This document shows, in pieces, positions 42,790 through 54,734 of a stretch of 64,000 nt of DNA. Position 1 is the first letter of the stretch, and the number at the start of each line of letters is the position of its first letter. The DNA comes from Symsagittifera roscoffensis. Taxonomy: Eukaryota > Xenacoelomorpha > Acoela > Convolutidae. The stretch covers positions 43,385,095 through 43,449,094 of the forward strand of contig NC_087071.1 of the NCBI RefSeq assembly GCF_963678635.1, written 5' to 3'. The notes beneath the pieces are model-generated. The model was not told where the DNA came from. It saw nothing but the letters and a program-made list of their open reading frames with translations, and did not search any database. Both the position numbers and the translations under genes were made by a program.

Positions 42790-43250
42790 TACATTACCAC
42801 GTTTACCCCTCCCTGCTTATCCCCCCCCCGTTTTCTTCCCTGCTTACAGCCCCCTGCTTAGCCTACCCCCGTTTTCCTCCATGTTTACACCCCACTCCCC
42901 TACCTTCCTGCAAGTTTGCCACAACCATCATTCGCCCCCTTTTTTATTGGTAGATGGTTATTTATTGGTAGTTGGTACACTTTGGGGAGGGGTTTTATTA
43001 TTTACACTCCCCCTTCCCCCGCAGTTTACCACTTCTCAAATTAACCCCCATCTGATTTTTACCCCCCGTTTACTGAACGTGGGGGGTGTAAAAAATGTGG
43101 GTGGGAGGGTAACCTGAACAATTGAGTATACTCCCTCCCCGTCCCTGTTGAAAATGGTAAACAAACTGGGGGGCTGTAACTTGGGGGGGGGGGGGGTGGG
43201 AGAGGGGTTTTGGGCAAACGCAGAAGGGGGGTAAAGCGAGTAGGGGGTTA
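42790..43250. repeat. C-rich then G-rich inverted region
   Basis: C-runs dominate up to about 43070 and G-runs afterwards, mirrored around TTTACTGAACG at about 43066. TTACCCCCCGTT faces AACGTGGGGGGTGTAA, and GTTTACCCCTCC-type words face GTAAAC/GGGG words. It is the centre of the TIR element. A 14-G run is at about 43182-43195. Confidence 0.6.
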
Positions 43251-43599
43251 ACTCGATTAGGTTTAGATTTCGAGTAGGCCGTGAGTAACGCAGAAATGTT
43301 GCAAGTTTTGCAAATGATTTTGCAAAAAAATGTATAGATTATAATCGGTTATAAACAATTATAATGGATTTTAAATGGATCATAATCTAATATAATGGAT
43401 TTTAAATTGATTACAACCCATTATAATGGATTTTAATGGATTGTGTTTTGTCAAAAATAATCGATTATAATGACAATATAATCAATTTTGTGGTCTAAAT
43501 TTGCCACAATAATTGATTATAATGACAATATTTTAGACAACATTTTTCCATTATAATCGATTGTTATCCATAGAACTCCGGTGCGGGTTCTATGTCCAT

Positions 43600-45305
43600 A
43601 GAACTCACAACATTATCGAAGCAGCCTTTGAAAAGTGAAGAATTGTTTTTTGCCAAATCTTTAACGTAACAGAATAGCGTGTTTCTTTTCTTTTTTGACG
43701 TTATAAAATATTTTTCTAAAGTTACTCGTCAAATGTAGTTGGCCAGAAGAGATTACCAACAAAGAGTAACACATACGCTTTCATTGCTGTTTTCGATCCA
43801 AATACGTTTCAAATAATATAATCGGCATTTTTACCATCCCCAACTCATCATGTGGTTGTAAAAACAGATTTAGAAGAAATATCTGTCAGCCAGAGAAACT
43901 TAAATGATACCTAAGACTTAGATAGAATTGTCATGAAATAAAAAATTATCTCGTGAATTTTTTGTATTTACTTACAAGACAATCCAGTGCTGGTTGCGAA
44001 ACCCCCGACCTTCTTTGATCTGGTTGATACAAAACCGATACTATAAAAAACAAATATTCATCAGTGTGATTATATCCAAAAAGATACAAATGTTTTTATA
44101 CGAAAAATAATAGTTTCGAGAAAACGGCATTGACCTTTTCACATTTTATACAGCTTTAATAAGATATAAACTGACAAATTCTAACTTTACTCAAAAAAAT
44201 GACGTCGAGTTATCCTACTAAAGAAAATGCTCCACCTGGAAGCCAAAATTTAGGCTATAGTCAGCCAACTCCACCTTAAGGGCAGCCTCCGCATCAAGAG
44301 CCCGCAACATTCCAGAACATTGGAAATTTTCAGTAAGTTTCAAAAAAACATTCAATGTATGTCTTAATTTCGGTTTTGCAATGTGTGTCTTAACTTCATG
44401 TGTTTACTTTAAGCAAGACGCACCAAAACCCTAAATTTTTCAAATAATGATCAAAACCATCAAGGTGATCCAAACAAAAAAACGGTGGTCACGGTGAAAC
44501 CAACAATTTCAAAACGGAAACCCTGTTTGAACCTCCCGTAACGCCCAAAACTTATCTCCTGACTGCCGCTCAAAATTTCAAGCAGGCTTTTATGATGACT
44601 TTGATCGACTTGTTTGCCAGCGTTGTTTTTAAATTAAACATAATTTTAAAAAGATTTGGGTCTCTGTTGCAGGCCTACGAATGTGAATGTATTGGTGGAT
44701 GGGGCTGTTCCGAGTTGGGAAAGTAACACGGCTACAATCCAATGTCCCAACTGCAGAGCCACATTCCCTACAAGCGTCATCAAGGAAAAAAGTAAAGTAA
44801 AGGGGTGAGTTCTCAGTTTTTCACTTGTGGTCTAGTTTGTATATTCAATCTAGTTTAATATTTATCGTTGTACCATTATCAGGCAGGTTGATTTCATGAG
44901 TCATAACAAAAATAAATCAAAAGTAGAAAATGTAGCTTTCTCAACTGATAAGACTCGTTGAACATTTTGCAATCAATAGACAACAAAAACAAATTTGTAA
45001 ACAACATGCAATCTGAGTAGATTGACTTGTTTCAGGGTGTCTGGCAAGAAACAGTACCATGAGAACTCATCTTTAATCAAAATTTAATCAAACCAAACGA
45101 GTTAGCAATCATCAAATTACTCTGTGGTTGTTCAAAACGCTGATGATATACGATACTCAACCTAGAAAAACACGGCTTGTAGAAAATCACACTTAAATTT
45201 AATCAAAATTTATTCAAACCAATGAATGGATTATAATGACAACATTTTAGACAACATTTTTAAATTATAATCGAATGTTATCCATAGAACTCCGGTGCGG
45301 GCAAA
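43600..45305 (+). repeat. Duplicate of the LITAF 5' region (copy A block)
   Basis: Near-identical to 46950-48450 over the upstream DNA, exons 1 and 2 and the following intron start (offset about 3354 bp). 44886-45305 is repeated again at 45822-46235. The right arm was thus enlarged by local direct duplications after the inverted duplication. Confidence 0.8.
44199..44791 (+). pseudogene. LITAF-like pseudogene, copy A (exons 1-2)
   Basis: Exon 1 (44199-44332) has an ATG but codon 27 is TAA (44277-44279), at the Tyr of the PPPPY motif. Exon 2 (44673-44791) keeps acceptor, donor, phase and the first zinc half-site as CPNC. No exon 3 follows before the next copy begins. Splice sites remain canonical (GTAAGT donor, TTGCAG acceptor). 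The TATAAA box is kept at 44165-44170. Confidence 0.85.
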
Positions 45306-45309
45306 GCTT

Positions 45310-46600
45310 ACTTTTCGAACAATTATTTTTTAAAAATTTATAATTACACAAAATAATTGCAACACTTAATTGCAGCGAGAAATCACTTGAAGATAAATAG
45401 TTCCATTATAGATTCTTACATCTTTGGAAGGCAAGAAAGAATTGAGATTAGAAAAAAACTTTAGAAAACCATGATGTTGTGAAATACCCGCCAGGGCACT
45501 GATGATAGCTAGCATAAACGATTCCGTCTGAATGATTTCTTTAAAAAATTTTAGATCAACCACGAAAAACTTATTGTTGCTCGAATTACAAAAAAAAACA
45601 TATGAATCAGAGACCAAAATACTTATAGGCCAAGATAACTTACTGCTGACACGTCAAAAGTGAACGAAAACCTTATCAACAAAAATCATTTAGATTTTCG
45701 AGCATCGTATTCAACTATAGATGCAGAATAATTTTGCACTGAATCATTTCGAAAATTGATTGATCACAGAAAAAATAGTTGATATATCTCTACTTTATTT
45801 TTCCAAAACATTTGATTTCATGAGTCATAACAAAAATAAATCAAAATTAGAAAATGTAGCTTTCTCATTTGATAAGACTCGTTGAACATTTTGCGATCAA
45901 TAGACAACAAAAACAAATTTGTAAGCAACATGCAATCTGAGTAGATTGACTTGTTTCAGGGTGTCTGGCAAGAAACAGTACCATGAGAACTCATCTTTAA
46001 TCAAAATTTAATCAAACCAAACGAGTTAGCAATCATCAAATTACTCTGTGGTTGTTCAAAGCGCTGATGATATACGATACTCAACCTAGAAAAACACGGC
46101 TTGTAGAAAAACACACTTAAATTTAATCAAAATTTAATCAAACCAATGAATGGATTATAATGACGACATTTTAGACAACATTTTTAAATTATAATCGAAT
46201 GTTATCCATAGAACTCCGGTGCGGGCAAAGCTTACTCTGATGGTATGCAAGACTCAACATAGAAAAACAAAAAACCCAATACCGTTTTCTAAACATTCAA
46301 AAAAAAATTCAAAAAACTGAATACAGTAAAAAAACAGAGTCCTTTTTTTCAGTAAGTAAGACAAATATAACAAACTCTAAAAAATTTTTTGTCGAAAAAA
46401 GAAAGCACCGATGAAAAAACCATTGTAAAGTCTCACGGAGTTCGACAAAATTATTTCACGCTTTGGAATAATATTGCAAAATTAGAAAAGTTTTTGTTTT
46501 TCATAAAAAATTTTCCTATATGGAACGTTTGACAATAATACAGTGTGATGAAAACGCTCTAACGTACAATACCATGAAGTTGAGTTTTATTTTTTTTGTT
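45310..46600. repeat. Right arm of the inverted duplication, second part
   Basis: The reverse complement of 16960-15560, enlarged by an internal copy of 44886-45305 at 45822-46235. No gene recognised. Two GTGCGGG termini (near 45300 and 46232), each preceded by a TAATCG-type word, mark remnants of the TIR family. Confidence 0.75.
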
Positions 46601-46950
46601 TTCAAAATCCTACCTGCATATTTATTTGTGGCAGTTTATTGATAAAGTTTTTGGGTTAAATTTAAATTCATTTGACTTATTTCATTTCTCCTTTACATTT
46701 TATGCTCTTCAAAATTTACTAATAATTTTAAACCACGATTTTCAACATTCAAAGTGTTTCTTTTTTTTTGAAGAGGTGTTTTTATCCTTGATTTGACTCT
46801 TCAGACCCAGATTTGTTAAATCCATGGTCACTTTTTGTATTGTTGATTTTTTTTATTAATGAATCTGCCCTTATTTTGATCATGTAGTAATAGCAAAGTC
46901 TAAATGAGCAACCTGAATAGTTAAAATAATTTTATCACCATTGTTTAATA
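46601..46950. other. No gene recognised
   Basis: AT-rich DNA between two blocks of the right arm; no structure could be supported. Confidence 0.35.
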
Positions 46951-47554
46951 GCACGTCGAACTCGCAACATTATCGAAGCAGCCTTTGAAAAGTGAAGAGT
47001 TTTTTTTGCCAAATCTTTAACGTAACAGAATAGCATGTTTCTTTTCTTTTTTGACGTTATAAAATCTTTTTCTTAAGTTACTCGTCAAACGTAGTTGGCC
47101 AGAAGAGATTACCAACAAAGAGTAACACATACGCTTTCAATGCTGTTTTCGATCCAAATACGTTTCAAATAATATAATCGGCATTTTTACCATCCCCAAC
47201 TCATCATGTGGTTGTAAAAACAGATTTAGAAGAAATATCTGTCAACCAGAGAAACTTAAATGATACCTAAGACCTAGATAGAATTGTCATGAAATAAAAA
47301 ATTATCTGGTGAATTTTTTGTATTTACTTACAAGACAATCCAGTGCTGGTTGCGAAAACCCCGACCTTCTTTGATCTGGTTGATACAAAACCGATACTAT
47401 AAAAAACAAATATTCATCAGTGTGATTATATCCAAAAAGATACAAATGTTTTTAAACAAAAAATAATAGTTTCGAGAAAACGGCATTGACCTTTTCACAT
47501 TTTATACAGCTTTAATAAGATATAAACCGACAAATTCTAAATTTACTCAAAAAA

Positions 47555-50500
47555 GTGACGTCGAGTTATCCTACTAAAGAAAATGCTCCACCTGGAAGCC
47601 AAAATTTAGGCTATAGTCAGCCAACTCCACCTTAAGGGCAGCCTCCGCATCAAGAGCCCGCAACATTCCAGAACATTGGAAATTTTCAGTAAGTTTCAAA
47701 AAAACATTCAATGTATGTCTTAATTTCGGTTTTGCAATGTGTGTCTTAACTTCATGTGTTTACTTTAAGCAAGACGCACCAAAACCTTAAATTTTTCAAA
47801 TAATGATCAAAACCATCAAGGTGATCCAAACAAAAAAACGGTGGTCACGGTGAAACCGACAATTTCAAAACAGAAACCCTGTTTGAACCTCCCGTAACGC
47901 CCAAAACTTATCTCCTGACTGCCGCTCAAAATTTCGAGCAGGCTTTTATGATGACTTTGATCGACTTGTTTGCCAGCGTTGTTTTTAAATTAAACATAAT
48001 TTTAAAAAGATTTGGGTCTCTGTTGCAGGCCTACGAATGTGAATGTATTGGTGGATGGGGCTGTTCCGAGTTGGGAAAGTAACACGGCTACAATCCAATG
48101 TCCCAACTGCAGAGCCACATTCCCTACAAGCGTCATCAAGGAAAAAAGTAAAGTAAAGGGGTGAGTTCTCAGTTTTTCACTTGTGGTCTAGTTTGTATAA
48201 CCAATCTAGTTTAATATTTATCGTTGTACCATTATCAGGCAGATTGATTTCATGATCATAACAAAAATAAATCAAAAGTAGAAAATGTATCTTTCTCAAC
48301 TGATAAGACTCGTTGAACATTTTGCAATCAATAGACAACAAAAACAAATTTGTAAACAACATGCAATCTGAGTAGATTGACTTGTTTCAGGGTTGTCTGG
48401 CAAGGAACAGTACCATGAGAACTCATCTTTAATCAAAATTTAATCAAACCAAACGAGTTAAAATCAAAAATGGGCAATCTGTTGACAACAAGGGCTTCTC
48501 TTGAAAAAAATTGGTAAAAATTCAAACTTTGAAAATCAACAGTTTCGAAATAATGGTAAGAAAACTGTTTAAAATTTCAATATTTCCCTGGTTGACGTCC
48601 ATAGAAGGAAAAACCTTGTCATACAACTTCATGTAGAGCGTCCATGGAAAAAATGCGTAACATACAATTTTCATACAAAATGCAAAAAAAGTTTATTACA
48701 ATTTTTTTATATTTGGCTTATCTTTTAGTTTTCAAATATGAAATTTGTATGATATACTTGTCATTAAAAAACCAAATTTGAGGCAAACAATTTTTAACCA
48801 TTTTTTTGTTGCAAACTTGCTTTTATGCTGAGCTATATATGTTACAAAAAAATTTGTGCATTTTTTTGTGTTTATAACGTAGCCCATGATACCAAAAAAA
48901 TACCAAAATCAAAAAAGTGTTTTCTTTTAAAACACGATTATGATTTTTTGTTTTTTCATATGCTAAGATTGTTATAAATTTATAAAATGCAGGCTTTTCT
49001 TTCAATCACCAAAACTTTCAAACTAAAAATTATCTAACCACATACAAGAAAGTACAATTTAGGTACTTAATTCCATGTGAGAATGTAAAGTTTAACTTAC
49101 ATGACTAAAATCACCGAATCAATTTATATGCGTGGTAACTGCCAGTCACGCTTTGAGTTTCCTTGTAACAAAAAATCTTTGGTTATTGTTTCAATGAAAC
49201 ACAAAAAATCCAATCAGTTTTTTTTTTTGCTTTTTCATTTATTGAAGTTATGTTTATCATACAATTTCATGGTATGAAAAAAGTTTAACATACATTTTTT
49301 TACAATGATTTTGCTATTTTGATAAAATTTTTGTGGGAAAAGTTTGATAAAAGGCGTGCTATTAAGTTCCAGAATGTGGAACTATATGCAGTTTTTTTTT
49401 CATTTCATAGTATGGAAACATGACTTTTCTTGCTATTTCATTGGTATTTTATTTTGATTTTGAAATAGTATGTTTTATTAATAATGATATGATTGAAATT
49501 TTTTTGAATTTATTTTTTTTTTCATAATTTAAAATATTATGATAAGCATTTTCGGTCAAACCGGATTCTTCTTATATTTTCACTGTGTTAGGAATCAATT
49601 TCTACAAAAGTTTCTTGAAAAGATTGTGAATCTCATTTTTTGAACAAGTCATTTGGCATATATCTCTACCTACATATTGCCAAAAGATTCGTTCAAAAAA
49701 CTCAATTAACTTGATTGATATTAATTTCACTTAGGCGTGTTGCCGTAATGGTCGAAAAAAAAGTAATATATTTACTATTTTTATGTAAAAATTTAATTTG
49801 ACTCAAAAACATCAAAAAACACTCTAATCACATTACGAGGCCAAACTGTGCACTGGATAGACGCACAATTTTGTGTCTGTATGTTCCTGGATTACAGAGA
49901 CTAATTTTAAACATGTTCCAAAACGTAAGTGGATTCCACCTACAACATTTAAGATACATATACCTGTAATGTAAATTTTGTCGGCACATTTGTTTTGTCG
50001 CGGATTCCGCAACAGAAGAATATAGCTAGTCGTTCCGGATTCCGCAACTGTATGCAAATTCCGCAAAAATAAGTGGATTCCCGTAAGATTCCCTAACAGT
50101 TTGCGGTTTGCGCTAACAATTTGCGGATGCCACCAACAGTTGCGGATTCCATGACAGCGTAAACTTACTAAACACATATATTATGATTTGTTTGTGGATT
50201 CCACAAACGGTTCCAGATTCCGCAATTTTTGTTGCAGAATCTGGAAAGTTACCTGTTTTGAGAGCGATTTGAAGCAATATAATATATTAGCTATTTGTTT
50301 GTGGAATCCAAAGCAGCAAAAAAGATCAAAGAAAAGTAACGATGTTGTGGATTCCGCGCAACAAATCTGAGTTTAGCTTTTCCGGAATTCGTTTAGAATG
50401 CACAAAATGCACGGTTTGTCCTCATAATGCAATTACATTTTACGCTATTAAACATTATACTATTTTTCATGGCTATCTTTTTGAACTCGGAAAAAAGAAG

Positions 50501-51045
50501 AGATCTGAGTTTTTTAGAAATTGTCTGTGAATTACGAAACAACTGCGGATTGGAGGGCAGATTTTTAATAGCCTATTTTTGCGAGTTGGGTAAACTTCAC
50601 AATCTTTTGGTGTGTGATGATTCGACAGTTTGTTTTTTGATTCAAGCGTTGAGCTAAAATAAATATTACTGAATTTGTCATCTTGCCTTATCAAACAAAT
50701 TTATCAAACTTCTTCTGATAATCTAAAAATATGCACTACCGCTGCTTTCGTTTTTTTCCCATGGGAACATTTTTCGCATTTATTTATTTTAGGTCGGCAA
50801 AATAAATTCAAAGCACACCCGAAACGCTTGGAGAAGACTTTTTGTCAAAAATAGATTGAGAAATGAAATTCATTCTTAGAATTAAAAACAATGTTTATTT
50901 TTCAGGTATGGGTACCAGGTTGATTGCGGGAGTTTTGCTTCTCGTGTTCTGCTGCGGCGGATATCGTCTCCTTACCCTCTGCATTGATCTGTGGAAAGAC
51001 GCCGTATATTCTCGTCTTCCGAATTGGGGGTACGTCGTGGGTTAG
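47555..51045 (+). pseudogene. LITAF-like pseudogene, copy B (exons 1-3)
   Basis: Exon 1 (47555-47688) has GTG in place of the ATG and the same internal TAA as copy A. Exon 2 (48029-48147) has CPNC. Exon 3 (50906-51045) keeps the acceptor and hydrophobic helix (GMGTRLIAGVLLLVFCC, LCIDLWKDAVYS), but the second zinc half-site is lost: the sequence runs into RLPNWGYVVG and a stop exactly where a G-rich repeat begins. The shared TAA shows that the nonsense mutation came before the A/B duplication. Intron 2 is 2.76 kb and matches intron 2 of the intact gene in part. Confidence 0.85.
49831..50429. mobile_element. CATTACGAGG-family TIR element, long form
   Basis: The left end CATTACGAGGCCAAACTGTG is inverted at the right end (ACAAAATGCACGGTTTGTCCTCATAATG region). 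About 600 bp, three times the short form, with extra internal DNA carrying several GGATTCCGC words. It lies in intron 2 of the LITAF pseudogene. Non-coding. Confidence 0.65.
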
Positions 51046-51490
51046 GGATGGGGGACTTTCTGGGTTGGGGGTGGGGGATGGGGGTTACAAAGGTGCGGGG
51101 TTGGGGGGGGGGGGGCATGTGTTGACGCGAGGAGCTGGTCAAAAAAGCTGTTTTTGGGCACTTTTCAGAAAAATTACTACATATTGGCCGCCCCTGGATG
51201 AACGTGTTCGTTCGAGTTTTGCAGAAAGTTGCGAAATTAAAGTCATTATTTTAATCAATTTTCATGGATTTTTTGTAAAAAAAAACATTCCATTATAGTG
51301 AAAACAAAAATGGTTTATAATCGAATATAATGGATTAAAATGGACTTAAATTCTTCCAAAATAGTCGATTATAATCGATTAAAAATCGATTACGTGGTTC
51401 AATTTTGACATGATAATCGATTATATAGACAACATTTTAGTTTAAAAAATCCATCATAATCGATTATTACCCATGAAACTTCGGTGCGGG
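51046..51490. mobile_element. Half of the TIR family: G-rich head, TAATCGAT body
   Basis: G-runs from 51046 to 51115, then GATGAACGTGTTCGTTCGAG, an array of TAATCGATTATAA-like words and the terminus ACTTCGGTGCGGG. It corresponds to the right half of the 35288-43587 element. The left half is missing, and the G-rich edge coincides with the broken end of LITAF exon 3. Confidence 0.55.
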
Positions 51491-53940
51491 TTTTTTTGTT
51501 CTTTTTTATTTCTAAGAAAATAGTTTCTTTTTATGACGGGTTATGACGACAAACGAGTTATATGTCGAACTAAAAAAAATTTTGTTCTAAAAACTCGATC
51601 AAACATTTTGATATACTAGCATGAACATTGTTGAGTAGTATTTTTCATAGAGCTAGTTTATGGAATTGTAAGATTCGCATTATTGTATGGAGGTAAACCC
51701 GAGTGATATTAGAAGTTTTGTGTGTTTCGACGGGGGATCGCATTTCTTTTGCGGCAAGGATTGATCAAACCAGTGATCAAAAATTAGTGATAGCAAAATT
51801 TCTGGCAGACGAAATAGATTTTGGTTGATAGTATACATCAAACATTGGCAAATTTCTTTAGAAATGTCAATTCACAAATGGAATTGAAACCAAATCTTGT
51901 TAATAACTCTACAACACCCCCCCTGCACCCTCCAAAAATGGGCTTTTTTTCCTTTTCCCCACCTGCAAATTTTTACATGTAAATATGTTGACTACATTGT
52001 CCGATTGCTATGAAAACGTACATACAGACTAATAATGCCACGACAAACAGTTGTGGTATTCATACTCAACCTCGTAAAACCACTCGTTACACTAATATAT
52101 TGAAGGTCGTGTGAGGTGGGGGGAAAAGGAAAAAGAGCCCACAAATGTAGTTTTATTTTTCTGTTCACAGGTATAAGGATGTTCTGTTTGATCTGGTTAA
52201 AAGGGGTTGGTGCTATGTTATGTCTCAGTCTGAACCCATTCCTCGAGGACTCATGCCAAGATTCCTGTGACACACGTGTCCAAACTAACACACACATTGA
52301 AACCAAATCCATGTGCTAAGCAATTATTACCAAAAAATGTGAACAACGAAGAGAAAAGCTGTTTCAAAACTAAATGACCTTGAAATATTACTAACATTAA
52401 CAGTCCAAAACTAACATTTGAAAAATTACACTGAATTTCATTTGACCTAAACCGATGAGTTAATTGAGTGGAGAAAACTGTGAAAACATAGAAAACAGCG
52501 GAACGCCAAAATTATTTTGATATTCTACCGTAATTTTAATTAAAAGTAAAAATGAACGTTTTTTAGCGAAGGAAAAACTTCTAAAATTGTCGATTGAAGT
52601 TTTAAACTGCGGCTCATATTTTGGCATTAACGCATAAAAATCGGAGGTATTTTCCGTGTAGTGCCAATGATGATTATGAGGGTTCTTTTCCTTTATTCCG
52701 TCATTAAATTACATGTCAAACTAAGACACAGAAAAAAAATAGCCTGTCATTATCCAAGAAGCACAGTATGTTGCTATCATAGAATTAAAAATTACAAAAA
52801 ATTTTCCAATTTTTTTTCTTCAAATTAGTGTCGATTTTTTTTCTTTTTTTCTGCTAGCTACAAAAACTGCCTAAGCCTGAAGCTTGAATTTAAACTACTG
52901 CAAAAACTTAGTTTGAATATCACAATACAAATGATTCTTTAAAACTAAGTCGAACTGAATGTGTAAAGTCCGGTAAGGCGGATTAATCTAAAAAAACCAA
53001 ACTTTATACCTTCATACTGAGGGACCTCGAAAAAAGAGCGGATTTAGAATGAAGCTGACGCCCCACCACTCTCAGACATTCAATACCCTCAACAGCAGCC
53101 GACCCTCCCCAAAAGTTTCGAAAGATGCCCTCGGCGCCTAATAACATAAATTATCAAAAGAGAGCCTGTGCAAATTAAATCCCAATTTTTTGAAAGAATG
53201 TTCTCAAAATCTGCCCGTGTCACAGTAATTTTTCTAGCAGTAGGATTGCGCTGGGAAAATCAAATTGACAGTTACAGAAAACAGAGGTCGACATAACCTT
53301 CAATTATTAGAAAACATTCTTAGAAAAGTGCCTCTCCCCCTCGCGAAAATCCTAGATCCAACAGTGCCTGGAACTGAGCAGAAATTTTAATACTCCCAAA
53401 AATCTTCAAACAAGTTTACACTAGCGCACAGTATTATCCAAATTTTGTTTTGCCCAGAAGGTTTTGAAAAAAAAAATCTTTTTCTTAGGATTACAGGATC
53501 GGTTTTTTTTAACCTGGAGTTTTTCTTAGTTTGTGGATGTGAAAGCAAAACAAAACGTATCTAGTTTTAGACAAAAAGATTTGACGGCATTTTTGATAAC
53601 CGGTTCGTTTTCAGTAGCCTACTGCCTATTCAATTTAATACAGCATTTTCATTTTTTGGTAGATACGGATTCGAAATTGTGAGTTCTTGCCTTGTTCCAC
53701 TAAGCTTCAGATTAATTAATATATCTTCATGCATTCAATTGATAAAAAAAACTCTTGTCCCGTGTTGAAGTTCCATAAAATATAATCGACTATAATGCAT
53801 TTTCATAATCGGTCTCTCTGAAGTTTGAAAAAATTTAAAATCAAGTTGATTAATTTTTGAACTCGCGAAATATGCATTTGCACTTTTTATCCTAATTTCA
53901 TTTGTGTTTGATGACAAATTACGTACGTGTTTTTGTTAAT
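51491..53940. other. No gene recognised
   Basis: AT-rich DNA. 52070-52140 (CACTCGTTACAC, then GTGAGGTGGGGGGAAAAG) is a diverged copy of 20975-21060. 53050-53130 is locally C-rich without an open frame. Nothing else could be supported. Confidence 0.4.
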
Positions 53941-53959
53941 CTTTTATTCAGTGTTTTTA

Positions 53960-54365
53960 TGCAAACCCCACATTTTACTCTACCCCACCCCTCCCACAAG
54001 TTTAAACCTTATCTCAAAATTACCTATTCTGGTGGCAGTAGGGTTGTTGTTGGTTTTGGGGCTGTGAGAGTTTGTTGAAGGAGTTTGACGAGCAGGAGAC
54101 ACGGGTAGTGAACAGTGATTATGGGGATGAACGTGTTCATTCGCGCTCGAGTTAGCAAAAAGCTGAAAAAACTAAAAAAAAATCGTTTATATTGAATACA
54201 AATGAAAACAAAAATGGACTATAATGGATTATACTAGAAGTTTCTCTGATAATCAACTGAAATGGATTTAAAATCCATTAAATTGTCTAAGTTTGCCATG
54301 AAGATCGATTATGTAGAAAATTTTTAGTCAACAAAAATGTAACCGATTTCTAGCCATGAAACTTC
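53960..54365. mobile_element. Diverged TIR-family fragment
   Basis: C-rich then G-rich DNA, followed by GATGAACGTGTTCATTCGCG, TAATGGATTATA-like words and CATGAAACTTCGATGA, in the order seen at 51046-51490. The GTGCGGG terminus is mutated away. Confidence 0.5.
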
Positions 54366-54554
54366 GATGATTTTTAGAATTCGAATAGAATCATTCTTTA
54401 TGTTTAAATTCACGTTGAAGTTTGGATCCAGAAAAAATATTTTTCTTATCAGAACGATTTTTGAAGTTGTTTGATTTTGATAATTCGGAACAATTTATAA
54501 CGTCAAAGAAGGTCAGGCAAATACGGTCAGGCTAAGAGTGTCAAAAAAAGTCAA

Positions 54555-54734
54555 ATGAATAGGCCCTTAATTCGGTGTGTGTACGTATTTGGATTTCAGA
54601 AAAATGTTTTTAAAGTTGTTCAATTTTTGTCGGAACGATCAACGAAAAGGAAATATCAAAAGCAGAACAAAGAGAGGGCCCTCGTTGCGGAATCCGCTTA
54701 CAATTCACAAAATAAACAAATTGTCCTCGTAATG
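54555..54734. mobile_element. CATTACGAGG-family fragment, right end
   Basis: It contains GTTGCGGAATCCGC and ends TTGTCCTCGTAATG, like the right end of the other copies; its interior matches 30690-30790 in reverse. The left terminus is absent. Confidence 0.5.

Larger units (their letters stand above)
35288..43587. mobile_element. TIR element interrupted by an LTR retrotransposon
   Basis: ACTGGAGTTCCATGGATAA at about 35292 is inverted as TTATCCATAGAACTCCGGTG at 43564-43583. Each end is followed inward by an array of TAATCGATTATAA-like words, and the middle (42790-43250) is a C-rich then G-rich stretch. Without the retrotransposon the element would be about 1.16 kb. Partial copies with the same GTGCGGG terminus lie near 45300, 46232 and 51490. 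No transposase is encoded. Confidence 0.6.

Noticed and set aside
45140-45185. Hammerhead-ribozyme-like CTGATGA followed by GAAA
   Set aside because: The bases between do not form stem II and no closing stems were found.
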